From Ciborinia camelliae (Eukaryota; Ascomycota; Leotiomycetes; Helotiales; Sclerotiniaceae): a DNA stretch of 64,000 nucleotides. Location: NCBI GenBank assembly GCA_025890175.1, contig JANPYM010000003.1, positions 3,395,466 to 3,459,465 on the forward strand. The letters run 5' to 3'. The notes under the pieces were generated by a model. It worked only from the letters and a program-made list of their open reading frames with translations, did no database searches and was not told where the DNA came from. Each line of letters starts with the position of its first letter. The stretch's first letter is position 1. Both the position numbers and the translations under genes were made by a program. Of this stretch, positions 1-12,892 are shown one piece after another.

Positions 1-3000
1 ATATTCAGTAAAAATGAGGATATAAACAGGATTATGGCCCGATCCCTACCACTGAAAACCTACCATTATCCATCCATACCAGCCAGGGAGAAGAAAATAA
101 AACAAACAATCTCTCTGCCGTCCGGCCGTCCGCTTGTTTTTTACTAAACTCGTAATTTTCCGAAGAAAAGGAAATGAAAGAGAAAATGTTGTACAGTACT
201 CTCTCTCTCATGGACTCTAGCGAGTAAAAAAGGGATTAAAATAAATGTCTCCTATAGATCAACACCTTTCCTCTCCTCTTCTATCTATCTCATACAGTCT
301 TAAAAATAAGGAGAAGGAAGGTAACAAACATTATAATTGATTATCGATAGTTAATCAACAACTTCGAGAAGAATCTATCTACCTAAGTATAAAAGAAAAC
401 TTAAATTCTTCGTATTATTATAACGTTGTACCCTGAAAAAACGTGCGGGAAGTTGATACTTTCTTGACCTTGCCTGCCCAGTACATACCGACCGGTACAC
501 CTACCCGTCTAACATCTATCAATATTCAATAGTAACAACGATATATCTAAAGTTTGAAGGCTCGGAGCCCTGGCCCATTCACGAAGAAGATGTTCATGAA
601 ATGAGATGAAACCAATTTTTGACGGCTTTGTTGCCCCGAAGGCTCCGGAGTCCGTACTCCCAATTAACGTCAACCGTCAAGATGAGAAATTGAACGAGTG
701 GGATCACCCAGGGAACCGAAACTTTAAATTCCTGAGCTGAGAAAATGAAATGATGATTTTTTATTATTCTTCTTCTTTTGTACTCTACCCTACTTCCATC
801 CATCCATCCATCCATCGTTTCGTTACACTATTAGATAGGGAGGTAGTTATGTTAAACGGTATATACCTATTACATATTACACACATACATACATACTATA
901 CTAATGTACCGTTACCGTTACCTATATGATAAGCATAAAGAAAGATGCGCGATGCGATGCGTAAAATATCAAGGTAGGTAGGTACTGTAACCTAATACAG
1001 TAACCTAACACAGTACTTGTCATTAGTTAGTTACCTCCGTAGTTCTCGGCAAACTTCCTATATCAATATCAATCAAGAATCAATCAATCAATCAAAACGC
1101 ACATCAAAAATCACGATGAAAAATGGGGGTGCAGTGACAGTGACTGCATAGCAATGACCGAAATTCCGAATCAGAATCACAGCAAAAATCCAAATACCAA
1201 AAACGTAGCTTTCTTTCTTTCTTTCTTTTTTCCCCCTTCGATCATGACATGATGCGCTGGTTTCCATATGGTTGAATTGAAGAAAAAAAAATTGAAAAAA
1301 AATTGATTGGTATAATCTACCTACCTACTATAAAGAATTCTAAACCCCATCCACATCCACCAGCTAGCTTCCTTCCTCGGACCTCATCAGCTCCCCCAGT
1401 TTCTGCCTGCATATCGTCGCGCCCCGTTATCATCAATAGTGTCATTTACCCAACCAATCACGATGGGAAAGGGTATGGATTTCTTTTCTTTCTTTCAGCT
1501 GCAGCCTGCATGAGCAAGCAAGCAAGCAAGCCTGCAAGCAATTCATTCCTGCACATACATTGACTGAAATGTTAATGTATTGCATTTACATGGGTAGGGA
1601 GGTACTAGGTAGGTAGCTAGGTATGTATCGTCCGTGTGCTCCGTACGTGCTCTACCAATTAGCCGAGCTGCAGCATGCGCATACTCATCACACCATAGAA
1701 AGTCCATCCACGAAAGAGCCGTTGGCTTAATAGGCTACAGGCTATAGGCTATAGGCTGTCGCGACGCCCTCGATAAATTACCGATCCAGCATCAAGGGGC
1801 TTCGAAGTGCGAACACACGATGAGTCTTTCTTTTCTCGTGTGGTCCTCGCAGAGTCTTGGACGTCAAATCACGGTACGGTCGGTACCTACTTGGTACGAC
1901 ATGATGACATCAAATATGTGGTGGAGGGCCATGATGCCATGAGGCTAGGAGAGAGCCCCTTTCAATTTTCCATTTTCAATTGAAATCAAGAAAGGTCATG
2001 TGGGAAATTTTCCACGATTTTCTTTTGCGCGAATTTCTGGGACTGGGGCTGCGAGATAAGTTAGATAACCAACCCACTTTCATGCTGGTCTCCTGTACAA
2101 ATTTTTCTTCATGAGTGGTGATAATCTAAATAATAATGGAAAAACTTTGTAATATCTGACAACAATGAATGATAATAATAATAATGATAATAATAATAAT
2201 AATTGAAAGCTCAAGAGCTTTTCGGCTGTATGAATGTACTCCGAATGGATGGAGGTACAAGCTCAATCTGCTACCTGCCAGATTCGGAGCTTTTGGATTA
2301 TATCCTGTTCCACCACTTTTCGTACGCTTCAGGAACAACGATTCAAAAATCACGGTAACACGAGCAAGGTTCGGGAAGCGTAATTTCAAGGATGTATGTT
2401 GCTTACCCTCACCGAGACGGTCCGAAGTTGGTAGCCGTGTTATTACTCCAGAGATTAGGTGGTAGAATCCATACCTTCCACACCGATTATTCAGGCTATG
2501 ATTCTCCAGGAAAATCTCCTGGCCTGTTATTCTTGCCGTGAGAAGGAGGCTATCGGTATCCCGCTCAATACTGAGACTTCTGGGCGAAACGCTTCTGCAT
2601 GGTTTATATCGACCCGTATCAACAATATAGCCTCAAAAGGGCTGCAGCATCTGTAATTTGTATAGCCAAGTCGGTTTCCAAGGCTTCGCATGCCAACATG
2701 GGTGTCACAAGGGGGCCCAAAGGAAAGCCCTTGGGGAAGCCTTCAAGCCACGCGTCAACTCTCATCTCATCGGGAGGGAAACATAGGAATCAGAAGCTCC
2801 TTCCATGATGTGTGGTGCTGGTCTGGTACTGGATGTTCCAGACTTCCCTACATTTCGTATGTTGCATGCCAGACTGCCAGTAGATTGATTAGATCCAACT
2901 AATCTGCATGATTCCGAACACGAAATATCACGCAAAATATTTTGATAGCGCAACAAGAGTTGCTTTTTCTCGATTGGCACGATTTCAGATGCAGTGACCG

Positions 3001-3770
3001 TGAGCTCCTCGCTGAAATGCTGTGTAATAATGTTCAAGGATAGCTATATCAAACCAGACCTCCAGAAATTCTGCAGGACGATAACAGTACCAACACTGAG
3101 CTCTCACTTGAGCCGCCAACCTACAGTTCAATTGGAAAATGACCCCCGTCTTCGAATACGACCGAGTGACCCTGTGTTCCGAGTCAGCTATCACTGGTCT
3201 ATGAATCTTGACAAATCAAACCACAACTTCCCATCCTCAGAAAGATGCGGTGAATTGACAGGAGCAGATGCGGTGACGCCAAACTTCAAGACGCTACGAG
3301 AACGAAGGAAGAGGTTTATAATGCAATCGACCAGCCATAGATGCAGACTAAGAGGAAGTGGAAATAGCGAAGCAGAAGATATTTATGCGACACGACGCCG
3401 TGAATAATAAAATTGCTTGGTAGATTTCGTGAATTCTACAGAGAGACTTGAGCAACTAGAGGTAAGAAATAGTTGAGAGCGAACTTGAGAGCAATTGGGT
3501 TCAGGAAAGTCGTATGTATTCGTGGTACTCTACAGAATGATCCATCTTCACAGGCTGTAACAATTTGAGACATAATTGCTTTCTCAACAAAAGCTCACTC
3601 AAGCTTCAGCATCATGGGAAGTAACCTTTCGCTCGACCCCGCAGGCAATCGATGGAGGGGTATTCTTATCACCACGTGACCGTATCTTATCGGTCCATGC
3701 GGGGTACGAGAGGATTTTTCCACTCCACTTGATGATCGCACAATCCAACATTTCACCACACACCACAACC
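1..3770. other. Gene-poor left region, no gene supported
   Basis: No reading frame here has convincing protein character. The stretch up to about 2200 is AT-rich intergenic DNA with short simple repeats: GGTAGGTAGGT near 970, a CTTT run near 1205, GCAAGCAAGCAA near 1512, and an ATA/ATG-rich run at 2165-2205. From about 2205 to 3410 the base composition becomes more balanced, and several short frames overlap on both strands (for example 137 codons at 2994-3407). I recognise no domain in them. This part may hold a decayed gene or transposon. The last 200 bases are the probable promoter and 5' leader of the KTI12 gene. Confidence 0.5.
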
Positions 3771-4812
3771 ATGCCAGTGAGTTCGCTCGTCCAATTCTCT
3801 TCCCAACAATACTAATATTGTGACCTTTCCACAGCTAATAATCTTAACCGGCTACCCCACCTCCGGGAAAACCTACCGGGCTACCCAACTCCGCGACTAC
3901 CTTGTAGCAAAAATATCCTCGCTGCCCTCCACTAGCCCCTCATCCTCCCTCCGCGTCCATCTCATCTCCGACCATACCCTCGCCATTCCACGCGAAGTAT
4001 ATAATCTCGAATCCAAATCCGTCAATGAGCGATCCAATAATGCGAGTGAGAAAGATGCACGGGCGACGATATATGCGGCGGTGAAGCGAGTGTTGAGTAA
4101 TAAAGACGTGGTCATATTGGACGGAGGAAATTATATTAAAGGGTGGAGATATCAGTTGTTTTGCGAGGCGAAGGCTATGAGAACTGGGTGTTGTGTTTTG
4201 CATGTTGGGCTTCCTGCCGATAGAGCCAGGGTGGTGAACGAGGCGCGGTTGGAACGAAATATTACGTCACAGTCGGAACGACCTGCGGGGGAAGAGGAGA
4301 TCAAGGAAGAGGATAAAGCATATGAAAAGGATAATTGGGAGAACCTGGTATTCCGATACGAAGAACCGAATCCGATGGTACGCTGGGATTCTCCTCTATT
4401 CACGGTTGTATGGGAAGATGAAAAAGCACCTGGGGATGCGATATGGGATGCCATCATTGGGGATGATTCTGAAGGAAAGAGAAAGATAGTCCGGCCAAAT
4501 GCGGCGACGGTGGCGAAGGTTCATAGCAGTGAGGGCTTTTTATATGAGTTGGATAAGACGACACAGACGGTTCTCAATAGGATATTGGAATGGAGTAAAG
4601 ATCATCCCGGAGAAGGAGGAGGAGAAGTTAGTATAGGGGAGGATTCAAGGGGAGAGGAACTGATGGTGGAGTTGCCTGGAAATCCGGTAGGACTACCGGC
4701 GCTGCAGAGACTGAGGAGACAGTTCATTAGTTTGCAGAGGATGAATGCGGTTCCTGTGGAGAGGATTAAGGAGACTTTTGTGAGATATCTGAATGATAGT
4801 TTTGAGGCTTAG
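3771..4812 (+). CDS. KTI12: Kti12-like Elongator-associated P-loop protein
   Basis: Two exons are joined as 3771-3776 and 3835-4812, giving 327 residues. The first exon encodes only Met-Pro. The 58-nt intron begins GTGAGT, has ACTAAT as a branch site and ends CACAG. This intron is needed to give the family N-terminus MPLIILTGYPTSGKT, with a Walker A motif at residues 8-15. Other family marks are LDGGNYIKGWRYQLFCEAK in the middle and RWDSPLF near residue 200. Kti12 proteins are P-loop ATPases that bind Elongator and are needed for wobble-uridine modification of tRNA; the carboxyl half carries the conserved helical domain. The gene converges on the hydrolase gene with a 230-bp gap. Identity is secure from the motif pair, and only the exact start depends on the intron call. 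Confidence 0.9.
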
Positions 4813-5042
4813 GGTTGTGACATTGCTTTTGGAGTTTGGGAGGTTGGAACTGGATACCCTAGAAGGCATATAAACTTGCAAAAGTTGTCATTTACCTGAA
4901 TATCTCGTCGAAAAATGCCATATCATTTACTCAACTAATATATATCGCACAGGAATGCACACACAATCTTAAGGGATCTATCTCGTTTGAAGTGACTAGT
5001 CATTTGACCAATAATGAATGCATTCATATTTTTACCAAAAAT

Positions 5043-6041
5043 CTAAACATTCCCCTTAATCCACCCCGCGACCTGCTCACCCCATTCCTCCCCCACCCCG
5101 CTCCCCAAAGCCATGGGCGGACTAATATGATTATGGCCTTTAATCATCCGCACCTCGATCTTCTCGCCCCAAACCTCCTCTCCCAACCTCACAAACTCAT
5201 CATTCGGATTCAAAATCTCATCCACGGGATCCCACTCGGAATTCATCACCAGCAATTTTGGAATCCCCAACTCCTCTCGCGATTTCTGGGTTTCCCCAAT
5301 CGCTTTTAATAACCCATATGGACATTTCGTCTGGACTTCCTCGGAATTGCCGTAGTATCGCGCTAACATTTCTTTGCGTCCAGATAACGCTTCGTGGAAA
5401 TGAAATGGTACTCCTACCTCAACCACACCTCTCAATATCATATTTGCATCTCCATCTCCCTTTCCCTCTCCCTGTCCCTGTATCTGCCACATTTTTCTCT
5501 CCTCCAGAAATCGCGGCTCCAGGAGATACGTCGCGATATGTACACCCCCCGCCGAATTCCCCATCAGATACACATCCCGCCTATTTCCCATCCCATCCAA
5601 AACATGCGTCTGCGCGAGCCACTGCAAAACACACGCGAGATCCTCGGCGCCACTCGGATAGACGGCTCCCTCGCCGCCGCTCTCACTATCTACGCGTCGG
5701 TAATCGGGAATCAGAGTGCTGATTCCTTGGGCCGAGAAATAGGAGCCGAGGTTTGCATACACGAGGTTCTCGAGCAGTGGGATTCCTAGGTTCTTGTCGC
5801 CGCGCGTGAGGCCTCCGCCGTAGATGTAGATTAGGATGGGTGAGGAGGAGGGACTGCGGGTGGACGGATAGAAATCGAGGGTTTGTCGCGGGTGCGTGCC
5901 GTATTGGTGGGTGCTGCGCGGGGTGGAGAGGATGCTGTGGCGGTTTTTTTGGAGGTGGGGGGCGAGGATTTGGAGGGTGGGTTGGAGGATTTCGGGGATG
6001 GATGTGCCGGTTGTGAGGGATAGGTTGTGGAGTTCTTCCAT
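5043..6041 (-). CDS. Alpha/beta hydrolase, HSL/carboxylesterase-like
   Basis: A single exon of 332 residues. It has the alpha/beta-hydrolase layout: an oxyanion strand IYIYGGG at about 71-77, the nucleophile elbow GNSAGG with Ser163, a probable acid Asp271 in SEWDPVDE, and His303 or His305 in GHNHIS. The first His of the usual HGGG motif is replaced by Tyr, which is seen in some fungal members. No signal peptide is visible, so a cytosolic esterase or lipase-like enzyme is expected; the substrate cannot be read from the sequence. The block LDFYPS after residue 55 matches the entry to the fold. The start at 6041 leaves a normal N-terminal helix. The 3' end faces KTI12. Confidence 0.85.
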   Translation of the reverse strand: MEELHNLSLTTGTSIPEILQPTLQILAPHLQKNRHSILSTPRSTHQYGTHPRQTLDFYPSTRSPSSSPILIYIYGGGLTRGDKNLGIPLLENLVYANLGSYFSAQGISTLIPDYRRVDSESGGEGAVYPSGAEDLACVLQWLAQTHVLDGMGNRRDVYLMGNSAGGVHIATYLLEPRFLEERKMWQIQGQGEGKGDGDANMILRGVVEVGVPFHFHEALSGRKEMLARYYGNSEEVQTKCPYGLLKAIGETQKSREELGIPKLLVMNSEWDPVDEILNPNDEFVRLGEEVWGEKIEVRMIKGHNHISPPMALGSGVGEEWGEQVAGWIKGNV

Positions 6042-7097
6042 GCTTGTGGTTTGGTTTGGTTGTGGTGGTGTGGGATGAATGGAGGTATAGTTTGATGTGA
6101 TGTGATGTGATGTGGTGGACTGGACCGAAGTGAAGTGAGAATTATGAGTTTGTATTTATTGTATTATATCCCAAATAGCAAAGCAAGAAAGAAAAACGAA
6201 TCACAGCTCGAGTATTACTATTATATACATATTGGATATATCAAGCATACCTACTAGGTATAGGTAATCAATCATACATACATACATACATACATACATA
6301 GGTACATACATGACTTCTAAAACCATCTCGGCATCTGGAGCTTGGAGCTGGGAGCTAGAGCTTACACGAGCTGCTGCTATGATGCTATGCAATGCCGTCC
6401 ACATGCATATCATCCGCATCCGTAGAACGAGTAACCAACCAACCAATCCGACGACAGAACCCTTAACTCCGTTCCATTCACCGTCCACTAAACACGGATG
6501 GCCCTCACGGCTTTTGGAAATATGGATATGTACGATGCAGATTAGAAATGAAGATTAGAAATGCACCACACCATACCACACCACACCACACCACTCGGTG
6601 CTCGGGTTATCAATCTGAAGAGAGCGAAACGCAGCGAAAGCGAGAAAGAAAAAGTGGGAAAACGGATCGTCTCGGATATTTGGGAATCTCTACTGAGAAG
6701 AAGTTTACAAGTACCTAGGTAGGTGGTAAGATACGAACGCTGAAAAGTTGGGGCCGAATGGCCCCACGGACTAGGAATCTATCAAATGATTGTGACACAC
6801 AGATGGGATTGTGGGGGATGGACCATAGGCTATGGTACCTTTGTACAGTTTTCCCCGACGTTTTTACCCCTCATATAAGATTATAGTATCGTCCACATTT
6901 TGATGTGGACGGCCTGGATATAGGTAGCCCTATCATTGTAGATAAGTACCTAGGTAGGTAGGTAGGTAGGTAGGTAGATTTACGGACAGGAGAAAAACTC
7001 ATGGGGGATTCTATATCAAATATTCTTCTCTAAATTCACTTCTTTTTTCCTTTATATTCTCCCTTTTTATAAAATTACAATATATATATCCTACAAA
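6042..7097. other. Intergenic spacer between hydrolase and cupin relic
   Basis: No gene is seen. It holds a CATA microsatellite near 6270-6300, ACCACACC repeats near 6565-6595, and TAGG repeats at 6713-6724 and 6950-6976. The left part must contain the promoter of the minus-strand hydrolase gene. Confidence 0.6.
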
Positions 7098-8381
7098 ATG
7101 ACACCGATCACTCCTCCCGGAGAAGCAACACTCTATATTCTTCCCAGCATCACCGGTGAATTATAGACTATCCCATGTTCCGATTCCACAATACGAGTAC
7201 TTGTCACTGGAAAGGAAACAAATAATGCGGGGTTTTTTTTTGCGGTGGTTGGAACGGGTCGGAGAGACTAGGGATTACACCGTTGGGTTTCATTATCATG
7301 ACGGGAGGAGGCGCACGATGTGTTTTTTTGCTTCAAGGGAAAGAACGCTGAATGTGTGGGCAAATGATAAGGCGAGGAGTTTGGGTCCGGGGGATTTTGC
7401 TAGTATGTTGCCGGTAAGTGGGTGATGATGCGGGGTTCTCTGGCTTCTGGAGTGAGATTTCATATTTCGGGATACGTGGGCTTGTTGGGGATATATCTCT
7501 TTTGCAGGACTCTTTGAAGTCTCAGATGGCTCTTTACTTTCAAGCGAATGTTGGAGTTGAGTTGAGAGATGATATCACTTGGATGAAACACAATATGCAA
7601 AGGAGGCAAAAGTTAACCTCTCTCTTGGAACAATCCATCATACCAAATCGACTCTTCCCACATCGAATTCCTGGGTCTAATCATCCCAGGCGGATGGGAG
7701 GAGTTCTTCCATTTCGTCGGTGAACCGCATTCTGGCCCTTTATTCCCCACAAACGACGAACGCCATCCCTTCCAAGTCCCCAAGTACTCATACCAAAACT
7801 GATAGCTGCGACCGAGAAATTCGACATGATCTCCGTACGTGAAATGAAAAGAGGAGCTTCGATCCACAGCCATGGAACGGCAGCGAGAATAAATTACCCG
7901 GAAAACGTGAGGATGGAGGAGTATCCACTTTCTGAAAGAAGGAGAAGGGGAAGGGGAAAAGAAAGCTGTGGGGGGAATATTGAGAGCCATGTGCAGGAGA
8001 GAGGAAACCGATAGCAGATTTTCCATCTATGATATCTTGGGAGTTCTATACATGGATCCAAGGCATTTGGCCAAGAAGTCCAATTTGTAGATACTCATCT
8101 GCCATCTACACTGTAGATATTGACACTGTAGATGGTTCTCTCAAATTAATCATAGAAGACGAGAAGGTAATAGCACCAGCGGGAGAAACTACATTTGTGC
8201 CTGTCGGTACAAAGTTCAAGGTGTGTTTTGAGACGTTGTATGCGAGAGCGTGTGTTTTTGCTAATGGGGGGGTATTGGGGAGTTATTGAGTGGACTGGGA
8301 TGTGTGTATGGAAGTGTGGCGGTATCTAATGAGGTTGAGGGCAGTTGGGATGAGGGGAAGTTGGGGGATTTGAGTTTGTAG
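7098..8381 (+). pseudogene. Decayed cupin (quercetin-dioxygenase-like) gene
   Basis: Fragments of one cupin protein lie in order but in different frames. MTPITPPGEATLYILP starts at 7098 and ends in a TAG after 23 codons. GFHYH and NVWANDKARSLGPGDFAS follow near 7290-7410, then GLIIPGGWEEFFHFVGEP and PLFPTNDERHPFQV near 7680-7790. The C-terminal barrel follows at about 8100-8289, with KVIAPAGETTFVPVGTKFKV and ARACVFANGG, and WDEGKL then lies just before a stop at 8381. Fungal quercetin 2,3-dioxygenase-like proteins have this same order of two cupin barrels. At least three frame changes and an early stop separate the parts, and introns alone do not reconcile them. I therefore call it a pseudogene, although assembly errors could account for some breaks. 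Assignment to the cupin family is good; the catalytic substrate is unknown. Confidence 0.7.
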
Positions 8382-9045
8382 GGGTTTTTGTAACTTATAA
8401 TAGATAGAAAGTTGCACTTCTGTAGAGAAATATATACTTATGGATCAATGTTAAATTTGCATCAAAACCACACTCTCGCAACCTACGTACCTGCAGGATG
8501 AACCACACAGTCAGTATGAAAAATAATGATGGGAAACTTGAAACTTTGGAAGGGTTTATTTAGGTACCGAGATTTTGAGAATAAACGATTACTGTACCAT
8601 GGTTCTGTAAGGAAATTATTCAAGGTATCGAGGATTTGTATTAATGGTACTCCAGGAAGCATTGATCGTGATGCTAACCGGTAGCTCACCGGGAGCCAAA
8701 ATAGCCTACCGGTGAAGAGTCTATAACTGTCCCCGGTGACCTTTCTATTAAGATTTTGAGCCTTGTGCTTAACTTTCATCATGCCTGACATTTCCTTTTT
8801 AAGACTACTCCACCTATACAATATCAGAAAGTCGAAGCTAGCCTGATTCAATACTAGTGTCAAATTCGTATTGTGCATTCATTTTGGAACCTCATTCGGT
8901 ATTGAGACGGATCATTACGATCGGTACTTTGCATTAAAGAACGTTGTTACATATCGACATTATTATAAATCGATAAATCATCCAGATATTTATTCTGGTA
9001 CAATTCAAATATCAAATTGAATTCCACGATCGGAAAAAAAAAATC
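8382..9045. other. Spacer with ACCGGT-rich patch
   Basis: No gene is supported. A patch at about 8675-8745 has several CCGGT/ACCGG words in an otherwise AT-rich sequence. The last 100 bases are the likely leader of the small gene that follows. Confidence 0.45.
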
Positions 9046-9402
9046 ATGTCAGAGTCCGACCAAAAACGTCCCTTGATCAAAGGTTCTCCCCGTCCACCTC
9101 TATCAAACCCATCAGCTACAGCGCTTTCCTATACCCAACCAACCAGATCAAGAAATGAAGTTTCAGTAGGTACAAGAGGTGGTGATATTAAAGGTGATCT
9201 TTTTATCTATATATATACTTACTTACTGACTATTGTCTTACAAGTTGTGGAGTTCAATGGATCCGCATATCCCCAGCCATTTCTTGATCCGTCGATTATG
9301 CAGAAAAGGTTACAAGTGGAACGAGAATGGAAAGCAGAACAGGAGAGGATTAAACAAGAGCAGCTTGAAAGAGAACAGGCCGGTAGTTCCTCGAGATCTT
9401 GA
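9046..9402 (+). CDS. Small conserved-looking protein, unknown function
   Basis: The frame runs unbroken from an ATG to a stop (118 codons), but positions 9194-9244 look like an intron: GTGATC donor, TACTGAC branch site, TTACAAG acceptor, and a length of 51 that keeps frame. Removing it deletes an odd hydrophobic insert (LFIYIYTYLLTIVL) and leaves 101 residues. The product has a Pro/Ser-rich N-terminus, the block VEFNGSAYPQPFLDP, and a charged helix (QVEREWKAEQERIKQEQLERE) that could form a coiled coil. No known family is recognised. Coding status is inferred from the clean splice signals and protein-like C-terminal half. Confidence 0.6.
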   Translation: MSESDQKRPLIKGSPRPPLSNPSATALSYTQPTRSRNEVSVGTRGGDIKGDLFIYIYTYLLTIVLQVVEFNGSAYPQPFLDPSIMQKRLQVEREWKAEQERIKQEQLEREQAGSSSRS

Positions 9403-11410
9403 GCGAGATGAGTTCAGACGCGTGACTGAATGTCACGTGATCGTGATATTGATTTCGGTCGGTTCTGGGGTTACAATCTTCGAGATGCCGAAATGACCTC
9501 GGATGTTCAATCATACCAATGTCGTGTTCAAATCGTCGTACATGAAGTTCTACATGCGTAGGTCATCATGTGAATAGCCATCATATGGGTTTAGTTACAG
9601 TGAAATTTCCGACGTCCGAAGTCGGTCGATGCATCGAAGTTTCGGATACTCAAATCTCGAGGGGTTTTTTTTTGAAGATTCGCGGATGCTCACATATTTG
9701 ATAGATCTTATCTGTTGTCCCTTATGACCCCAAGATATACCAATGAGTTCGTTCGACTTTGGATCGATTCCTTGATTTTATGTAAAAGAAATGATACTAT
9801 TCGGCGACGTGAGAGCCCTTATTACGATTACTGGCATGCTTTGGATCTGGTGTGCATAATGTGGATAAAGATGGATCATCAGAGCTGCCTCTTACTGTAC
9901 CCCGCCTTTTTTATATCCCATGAACGGATTGACCCTGAAAGCTTAACTTCTCCATTGGTGTGGCTGGCTGCCACATTCTATGGAAAATCATCAATCTTAT
10001 TGCCTTGAAGTTTCGGGCGTCTTCAAATTCAAACCAAAAAAATTACTCGGCATTTCTTCGTCGTGAGCACTAAGGCGCCTGTGTGGACGGGTAAGCCAAT
10101 AGATTTGCGATACGGAAATCGATGTGTATTACCAGCTTATTTCCCGACGTGTTCATATTCTCGAGATATCATCAAAAAGGGACTAAATAGGCCCGAGTCA
10201 TTCAGGTAAAGATTTCTTACTAAACTGTCCAGAGTTGGCCTCGTGAAACCGCCTGCCAACCTCCTATGACACCTATCATGTCGACCAACATATCACAACG
10301 TTTTGAAGTAGAACCAATGAAGGTGTATATCCCACGTGAGAAGAAAAGCTGAGGATAGGGGAATCTAGGACTTTGTAGGGGACAACGCAGAGCATTCTCA
10401 TCTCTATTGACAACCGGGAAACGTAAAGTTTCCGAAACCTTCCAATCGTCATTCGACGGGTATATTGGCTGCAGCATGCAGTGCCACATACAAATGATGT
10501 ACCGACATCATTTGGGACAAACCTCAACAGGCTGCTTTTAAAATCCTTTATTTACATCTGGCGCAGTTAGCCAGCTCAACATGGAACTGTTTTTTTCTGT
10601 TGGCATTTCTTTCTGGCTTTCAGATTAATATCTATGAGATTAAAAGCGTAAGTTCAGAGTGTACGTTCGATGCTTTTCGATGGGATAAAGAAACTTAAAA
10701 TTCGGCGGCGAAGTGCTTTGTAGGGCGTCTTAGGATTTGTTTGTGGGTGTTTGCTTGTGTTTGCTTTCTCCAAGTTTGAAATTCTTTGAAACCCTTTGAT
10801 GGGTAAAGCGGCAATCATCATATGCACTACCACTCTGTACCTTGCACCAAATGCTTGTCGGCTCTTTCCTTCCATTTCAACCTTCACCAAAACAAAGTCC
10901 ACGTTGAAACCTAATATATCAGACTTTCTCTACTGGTCTTGAGGCCCAAAAGAGACTACGTAGCTGAGATCTATCAGACTTGCATCTGCGGAGAAGCTGC
11001 CTTGTGCGATCACCCGATACATGACATGCACCTTGGCCAGCTGCATTTCTATCCATTGCCATGTTTCCATACACTACTTCCAATAGAATGATCATGAAGA
11101 CGGATGTGTCTATTTGCAGCCACAATTTTCGCCCCCTACCTTCCACTTATCCAATGCCTTGGATAGTACCGTACACTACATCCTTGGTTGCTCCTTCGTT
11201 GCGAGAAATAAGTAATAGGAAGCACCTCCCAAATTAGATGAATGCTTCTTTCACACCATAAAGGTATCTTGTGCCGAGACCTTTCTCTTGCGCGCTTTCT
11301 TTCAGTGTCCTTTGAAATACATTCACGTTGATTCCCATACTACATCTATCTGGATTACATCTGGATAATTTCTTGAATGCTTCTGGGAGTCATTTGGAAG
11401 CTTAACTAAA
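9403..11410. other. Long spacer upstream of the GH5 gene
   Basis: Several frames of up to about 97 codons occur on both strands, but none shows a family motif, and neighbouring frames overlap at random. The stretch 10200-11200 has balanced base composition and could be a worn-out gene, though I cannot name one. The final few hundred bases should hold the glucanase promoter. Confidence 0.4.

Positions 11411-12892
<1,482 letters not shown>

Noticed and set aside
2126..2389. Minus-strand frame with a poly-Ile run
   Set aside because: The Ile run is the ATA/ATG microsatellite.
2994..3407. 137-residue frame upstream of KTI12
   Set aside because: No recognisable domain, overlapping frames on the other strand, and no supporting splice pattern.
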